Below the pieces are notes generated by a model, which saw nothing but the letters and a program-made list of their open reading frames with translations, ran no database searches and was not told the DNA's origin. A DNA stretch of 64,000 nucleotides from an uncultured Clostridia bacterium (GTDB lineage: Bacteria > Bacillota > Clostridia > Oscillospirales > Acutalibacteraceae): positions 1 through 64,000 of the forward strand of contig CANRMX010000001.1 in assembly GCA_947631855.1 (NCBI GenBank), in the 5' to 3' direction. The translations under genes were made by a program, and so were the position numbers. Below, in pieces: positions 60,005-64,000 of this stretch (positions are counted from its first letter, which is position 1; each line of letters starts with the position of its first letter).

Positions 60005-61771
60005 ATGAAAACCATGAAGAAACTGTTCAGCATCGTTCTGGTGCTGGCGCTGGTTCTCAGCCTTGGCATTTCTGCCATGGCGGCTGGGGAGAAGGTCTCC
60101 ATTAAGGTTGGCGTTCAAACCGATGAGAACGATGACAACGTCCACGAGTACAGCATTTTCCAAATCTTCAAGGGCACCCAAGCAGCAGGTGACGCAGAAG
60201 AGAAGCTGGCCTCTGTTGAATGGGGCAATGCCTTTACAGGGGATAATCTGAAAGCACTGAAAGAAGCATTAGCGGAAAAATGGCCCGATTACTTTGTGTC
60301 AGACACGCTGGCAAAACTGGCCGCTGAAGCGGGCATTCAAAGCCCAAATGAAGCCACCCAGTATGCTGCAGTTATTTCAAAGTACTTCCAGGGTGACTTG
60401 ACGAAAGCTACTGAACTGGCACACATTATTGCTAAATATGCTACCATTGCCCAGGGAAAGAAGATTAAGAGCGACGCTACTTCGGACGAAGACAAAACTG
60501 TTGAAGTTGACCCCGGCTTTTATCTGATTGTTGATACGACGATACCTGGTGCGGATGCAGAAGGTTTCGTATACAACGAGACTATTCTTCAAGTAACGGG
60601 TAACATCACTATCAAGGACAAATATGACGTTCCTTCTTCCAAGAAGAAAGTGCTGGACAATAATGATAGCGAAAAGCCTGTAACCGAAGTTACGCTCAAC
60701 AATGAAAATGGATTAGAGTGGCAGGACAGTGCTGACCATGATGTTGGTGATATTGTTTGGTTCAAATTGACCGGCACAATGCCTGAGGATCTTTATCGCT
60801 ATGACAAGTATGCGGTTACTTTCCACGATAAAGAAGGCGAGGGTCTCATCTTCAATTCGGCAAGTGTAAAGGTCAAAGTAGGAGATACTGAAATTACCGA
60901 TGGGTTTACAGTATTGACCCAAACAACTGACCCCAAGGCAAAAGATGCAGATTGCACTTTTGAGGTTGTCTTTGATGATGTTAAGGCTCTTAAGGGTGTA
61001 ACCGTAACTGATGGTACAGTTATCACTATTCTGTATTCTTGCACATTGAGTGGCGACGACGTTAAGTACGGCAAAGAAGGCAACCCCAACGAGATGCAGA
61101 TGGAATATACCAACAGCAGCACTAATGAAGGCACAGGCAAAACCCCTTGGGACAAAGTTATCGTCTTTACCTACAAACTGAATACCAATAAAGTTGATGG
61201 TCACAACGAGGCATTGGGCGGCGCTGGCTTTATCCTGCTGAAGGAAGTAGCTGAAGGTACTGAAGGCTATGCTGATGCAGTGGCAGTCGAGTGGAAAGAC
61301 CTTCATACCCAGGAGAACAATGCGCTTATCAAGTACAATGATGTTGTATACAAAGTTGTAAAGAATTATGGTGAAGTTAGCGCAAACACCAAGTTCGGTT
61401 TTGATGGGATTGATGATGGCAACTATCTGCTGGTCGAATCTATTGTGCCGGATGGGTACAACAAAGCTGACGATATGGAGTTCGTGGTTGGGGCTACCCA
61501 TGATGATGATTCAGAAAAGCCTGAACTGAAGGCGTTGACTGTCAAAGACAAGGCAGGCAATGATCTCGCTGCTGATGAGGAGACCGGAGCTTTCACTGTT
61601 GATGTGAACGCAGGTACAATCAGCAACGATGTTGTGAACCAGAGTGGCCTCCAGCTCCCCGAAACCGGCGGCATCGGCACCACCATCCTCTATGTGGTGG
61701 GCGGCGTCCTGGTGGCGGTCGCGGTGATCTTCCTCATCACCAAGAAGCGCATGGGCAAGGCCCAGCGCTAA
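60005..61771 (+). CDS. LPETG major pilin (isopeptide-forming fimbrial subunit)
   Basis: This is a 588-residue pilin precursor. The signal peptide starts MKTMKKLFSIVLVLALVLSL and is cut near SAMA. The N-terminal domain (VHEYSIFQIFKG...YLIVDTT-like pattern FYLIVDTTIPG) fits Gram-positive pilin backbone proteins, followed by CnaB-like domains (about 370-545). The sorting motif LPETG is at 551-555, then a membrane segment and KKRMGK tail. AAAGGAG sits eight bases before ATG 60005; an upstream in-frame ATG at 59987 overlaps that site and is less likely. The likely polymerising shaft subunit is joined by the downstream class C sortase. Confidence 0.9.
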   Translation: MKTMKKLFSIVLVLALVLSLGISAMAAGEKVSIKVGVQTDENDDNVHEYSIFQIFKGTQAAGDAEEKLASVEWGNAFTGDNLKALKEALAEKWPDYFVSDTLAKLAAEAGIQSPNEATQYAAVISKYFQGDLTKATELAHIIAKYATIAQGKKIKSDATSDEDKTVEVDPGFYLIVDTTIPGADAEGFVYNETILQVTGNITIKDKYDVPSSKKKVLDNNDSEKPVTEVTLNNENGLEWQDSADHDVGDIVWFKLTGTMPEDLYRYDKYAVTFHDKEGEGLIFNSASVKVKVGDTEITDGFTVLTQTTDPKAKDADCTFEVVFDDVKALKGVTVTDGTVITILYSCTLSGDDVKYGKEGNPNEMQMEYTNSSTNEGTGKTPWDKVIVFTYKLNTNKVDGHNEALGGAGFILLKEVAEGTEGYADAVAVEWKDLHTQENNALIKYNDVVYKVVKNYGEVSANTKFGFDGIDDGNYLLVESIVPDGYNKADDMEFVVGATHDDDSEKPELKALTVKDKAGNDLAADEETGAFTVDVNAGTISNDVVNQSGLQLPETGGIGTTILYVVGGVLVAVAVIFLITKKRMGKAQR

Positions 61772-61927
61772 AAGTCCAAAACTTTAAGTGCAGGCGGGTG
61801 GCGCTTGCCCGGTAAAAAATCAAGCGTATAACATCATTTCTCCTTAACCCACTCGCCCGTGCCCTTTCACACACTCGGGGCGCGGGCGGCGGGAGGAGAG
61901 AAGCACCGTTTTTCTTTTCGAGTATAA

Positions 61928-62054
61928 GGTCTCACCGTACGCCCCGCCGCGGCTCCAGCTGGGCACGGCGGCGGGTTTGAGACCGTTGGAAGCGTATCTG
62001 CTTCATCCACAAAACAGGCGGCGCTCCCGTGTGGGGGCGCGGCCCGTGGATGAA
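61928..62054 (+). other. Two large hairpins between pilin and sortase genes
   Basis: Hairpin 1: GGTCTCA (61928-61934) with TGAGACC (61978-61984), enclosing CCCGCCGC / GCGGCGGG. Hairpin 2: TTCATCCAC (62002-62010) with GTGGATGAA (62046-62054), enclosing GCGCTCCC / GGGGGCGC. Neither has a T-run. The rest of this 310-base gap (61772-61927) shows no gene. Confidence 0.65.
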
Positions 62055-62081
62055 AAGATACATTGGTAAGGAGCGTCTCGT

Positions 62082-62969
62082 ATGGCAAGATTTCTCAAGA
62101 GACACTGGTCCACCATTCTGTTGGGGGCCATATTGCTGGCGGGGCTTTCCTTACTGCTGTATCCCACCGTTTCCGATTGGTGGAATTCCTTCCACCAATC
62201 CCGCGCGGTGGCCAGCTACGTGGAGCAGGTGGCCAATATGTCCGACGCTCAGCGCGAGGCCACCATGGCCGCCGCCGAAGCATACAACAAGCGCCTGGCG
62301 ACCACCGGCACCCATTTCATCATCTCCGAAGAAGAGCAGGCCGAGTATGATTCTTTGCTCGATCTCACCGGCACCGGCATCATGGGCTATATCCAGATAC
62401 CCTCCATCAATGTCAACCTCCCCATCTACCACGGCACCGATGAAGCCGTGCTCCAGGTGGGCGCGGGGCACCTCACGGGCACATCCCTGCCCATCGGCGG
62501 CGAAAATACCCATTCGGCCATCTCCGGCCACCGTGGATTGCCCTCGGCCCGGCTTTTCACCGATCTGGACGACCTGGTGGAGGGCGATACCTTCACCGTC
62601 ACCGTGCTGGATCGTGTCATCACATACAAGATCGACCAGATCCGCATCGTCCTCCCCGAGGAGGTGGAGGGGCTCTCCATCGAGCGCGGCAAGGATTATT
62701 GCACGCTGATCACCTGCACGCCCTATGGCATCAACAGCCACCGTATGCTGGTGCGCGGCGCGCGCATCGAGAACGAAAAGGAAGCCGTGGTCATCGTGCC
62801 CGACGCCACGCGGATCAAAACCTATATCGTCATCGTATTGGTCGCGGTGCCGCTGATGTTTATTCTGCTGCTGGTGCTGCTGATCACGTCGAGCATCCGC
62901 CGCCCGAGAAAAACCACCTCGGAGCTGCTGGAAGCAGTTCAAGAAGAATCCCGAACCCAAAGAAAGTGA
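62082..62969 (+). CDS. srtC: Class C (pilus) sortase
   Basis: This is a 295-residue transpeptidase that polymerises pilins through their LPXTG motifs. Catalytic residues are His150 (SAISGHRGL), Cys212 (TLITCTPYG) and Arg225 (MLVRG). N- and C-terminal membrane segments and the C-terminal hydrophobic extension are the class C pattern. AAGGAG lies upstream of ATG 62082. The gene sits between its two kinds of substrate. Confidence 0.95.
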   Translation: MARFLKRHWSTILLGAILLAGLSLLLYPTVSDWWNSFHQSRAVASYVEQVANMSDAQREATMAAAEAYNKRLATTGTHFIISEEEQAEYDSLLDLTGTGIMGYIQIPSINVNLPIYHGTDEAVLQVGAGHLTGTSLPIGGENTHSAISGHRGLPSARLFTDLDDLVEGDTFTVTVLDRVITYKIDQIRIVLPEEVEGLSIERGKDYCTLITCTPYGINSHRMLVRGARIENEKEAVVIVPDATRIKTYIVIVLVAVPLMFILLLVLLITSSIRRPRKTTSELLEAVQEESRTQRK

Positions 62970-62981
62970 GGATGAGCGCCA

Positions 62982-64000
62982 ATGAAAGGAAAATGGAAGG
63001 TACTGACCGCGCTGTTGATGGTATGCCTTTTGGTGATTTGCACCCCGCGATTGACGGGCCCCGCCCGTGCAGTCGATCTGGACGCGGCCTGCGCCCTGAC
63101 GGTCACCGCCGGCAGCCAGGAAATGGCGGAGGATATCGCGGAGGCCGGGGTGGTCCTGGACCTGTATAAGGTGGCGGACGCCGTACCGGTATCCGGCAGC
63201 GACGCCTATGCCTACGAAGCGGCGGCGCCGTACAGCGGGCTTGTCATCCCCGCCCAGCCCACCCAGGAGGATTGGGCAACCCTGGAGCAGCAGGCGGCGG
63301 CCATTGCCCTTTCCGGCGGCGATACGCCTTTTGCCGCCGAGCAGCAGCCCAATGAAAAGATCGAGAGCCTTTCTGCGGGGCTTTATCTGGTGGTGGCCCG
63401 GGGCGCCGGCCTTGAGGAATACACCACCACCGTCACCGGCGACGACGGCGTGGAAAAGCTGGGCACCCTGGCGGAATCCCGGGTGAACCGCTACACCTTC
63501 CTGCCCGAGCTGGTGTCCCTTCCCGGCAAGGCCGCGGATGAGGACGGCGTGTTGAATACGGCGAATCCCGGCGACTGGCTCTACGAGGTGGAGATCACCC
63601 TCAAGCCCGAGCAGGATTCCCGCCTGAGCAGCATCGAGATCGTCAAGACCCTGACCGGCTTCAATGGCACGGAGCCCGCCACCTTCGTCTTCTCCGTGGA
63701 GGCGACGTACCGGGATCAGCCGGTGTACAGCAACGTGGTGCCCATGGTGTTCACCGGCGCGGGCACCCAGCGCGTCACCGTGGAGGGGCTGCCCATCGGC
63801 GCGGAAGTCACCGTCACCGAGGTCTATTCCGGCGCGTCCTATGCGCTGGTCACGGCGGATTCTCAGAACGCCGTGGTCTCCGCCGAGGAGATCGTCTCCG
63901 TAGAATTCACCAATACGCCTACCACGGAACGGAAGGCGGGCGGCTCCATCACGAACCGTTTTGCATACGACGCGGAGGGCGGCTGGACTTGGACGCCCAT
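62982..64000 (+). CDS. Pilin-like surface protein, cut by the window edge
   Basis: The first 339 codons of a longer gene; no stop occurs before the end of the window. A signal peptide (MKGKWKVLTALLMVCLLVIC, cut near RAVD) is followed by a pilin-like N-terminal domain ending with 'GLYLVVARG' and a module from about 185 with IEIVKTLTGFNG and ATFVFSVEA, a pattern seen in FctA/DUF7601-type isopeptide pilin domains. The start ATG 62982 is 13 bases after the sortase stop. It is probably an accessory or basal pilin. The missing C-terminus should contain a sorting signal. Confidence 0.8.
   Translation, partial: MKGKWKVLTALLMVCLLVICTPRLTGPARAVDLDAACALTVTAGSQEMAEDIAEAGVVLDLYKVADAVPVSGSDAYAYEAAAPYSGLVIPAQPTQEDWATLEQQAAAIALSGGDTPFAAEQQPNEKIESLSAGLYLVVARGAGLEEYTTTVTGDDGVEKLGTLAESRVNRYTFLPELVSLPGKAADEDGVLNTANPGDWLYEVEITLKPEQDSRLSSIEIVKTLTGFNGTEPATFVFSVEATYRDQPVYSNVVPMVFTGAGTQRVTVEGLPIGAEVTVTEVYSGASYALVTADSQNAVVSAEEIVSVEFTNTPTTERKAGGSITNRFAYDAEGGWTWTP

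Overview
The window reads as a chromosomal segment of a GC-rich, strictly anaerobic Gram-positive gut Clostridium, most likely of the Oscillospirales. Supporting features are strong AGGAGG-type ribosome binding sites, ATGA/GTGA gene overlaps, LPETG sortase substrates, an S-layer-homology surface protein, an FeFe-hydrogenase maturation operon and TTGACA-17-TATAAT promoters. I see no rRNA, tRNA, CRISPR array, transposase or integrase.

Left part (1-13.6 kb): a lone HipB-like XRE regulator, an AzgA-type purine permease, a decayed acetyltransferase, a 1309-residue SLH surface protein with a long TETSKP repeat, a SUV3-like RNA helicase, a 6-phosphogluconolactonase-type lactonase, a GH2 glycosidase and a split pair of chromate (CHR) transporters. 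Middle-left (13.6-25.3 kb, mostly minus strand): larC, then hydF-hydG-hydE-TM1266 for H-cluster assembly. Both larC and the hyd operon have a leader that contains an intrinsic terminator. A holin/amidase pair and a MoxR-DUF58-transglutaminase operon follow. Middle (25.5-40.7 kb): a cold-shock protein, an 800-bp repeat-filled intergenic island, glmS, a GH16 lipoprotein, a partly duplicated ogt, a LysR regulator, a 1965-residue protein with 17 near-identical cadherin-like repeats, a solute-binding lipoprotein, a small Cys-rich secreted protein and an M42 aminopeptidase.

Signalling block (40.9-52.4 kb): six co-directional genes, namely REC-HD-GYP-GGDEF, Hpt, three membrane hybrid histidine kinases and a solute-binding lipoprotein. 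This looks like a nutrient-sensing phosphorelay that feeds into c-di-GMP metabolism. It is followed by 600 bp without genes that carry three copies of one unusual promoter architecture, two of them reading into hairpin-forming sequence (candidate small RNAs).

Right part (53-64 kb): a sortase-dependent pilus operon with a coiled-coil protein, signal peptidase I, a 1843-residue His/Cys-repeat adhesin with LPETG, a 588-residue LPETG pilin, a class C sortase and a further pilin-like protein cut by the window edge. Base composition inside the adhesin and pilin suggests exchange of their exposed central parts.

The most noteworthy items are the hyd-operon leader (an attenuator with mutually exclusive stems), the tandem promoter/hairpin modules at 52.5-52.9 kb, a five-copy intergenic repeat family of about 130 bp, and the signalling block.
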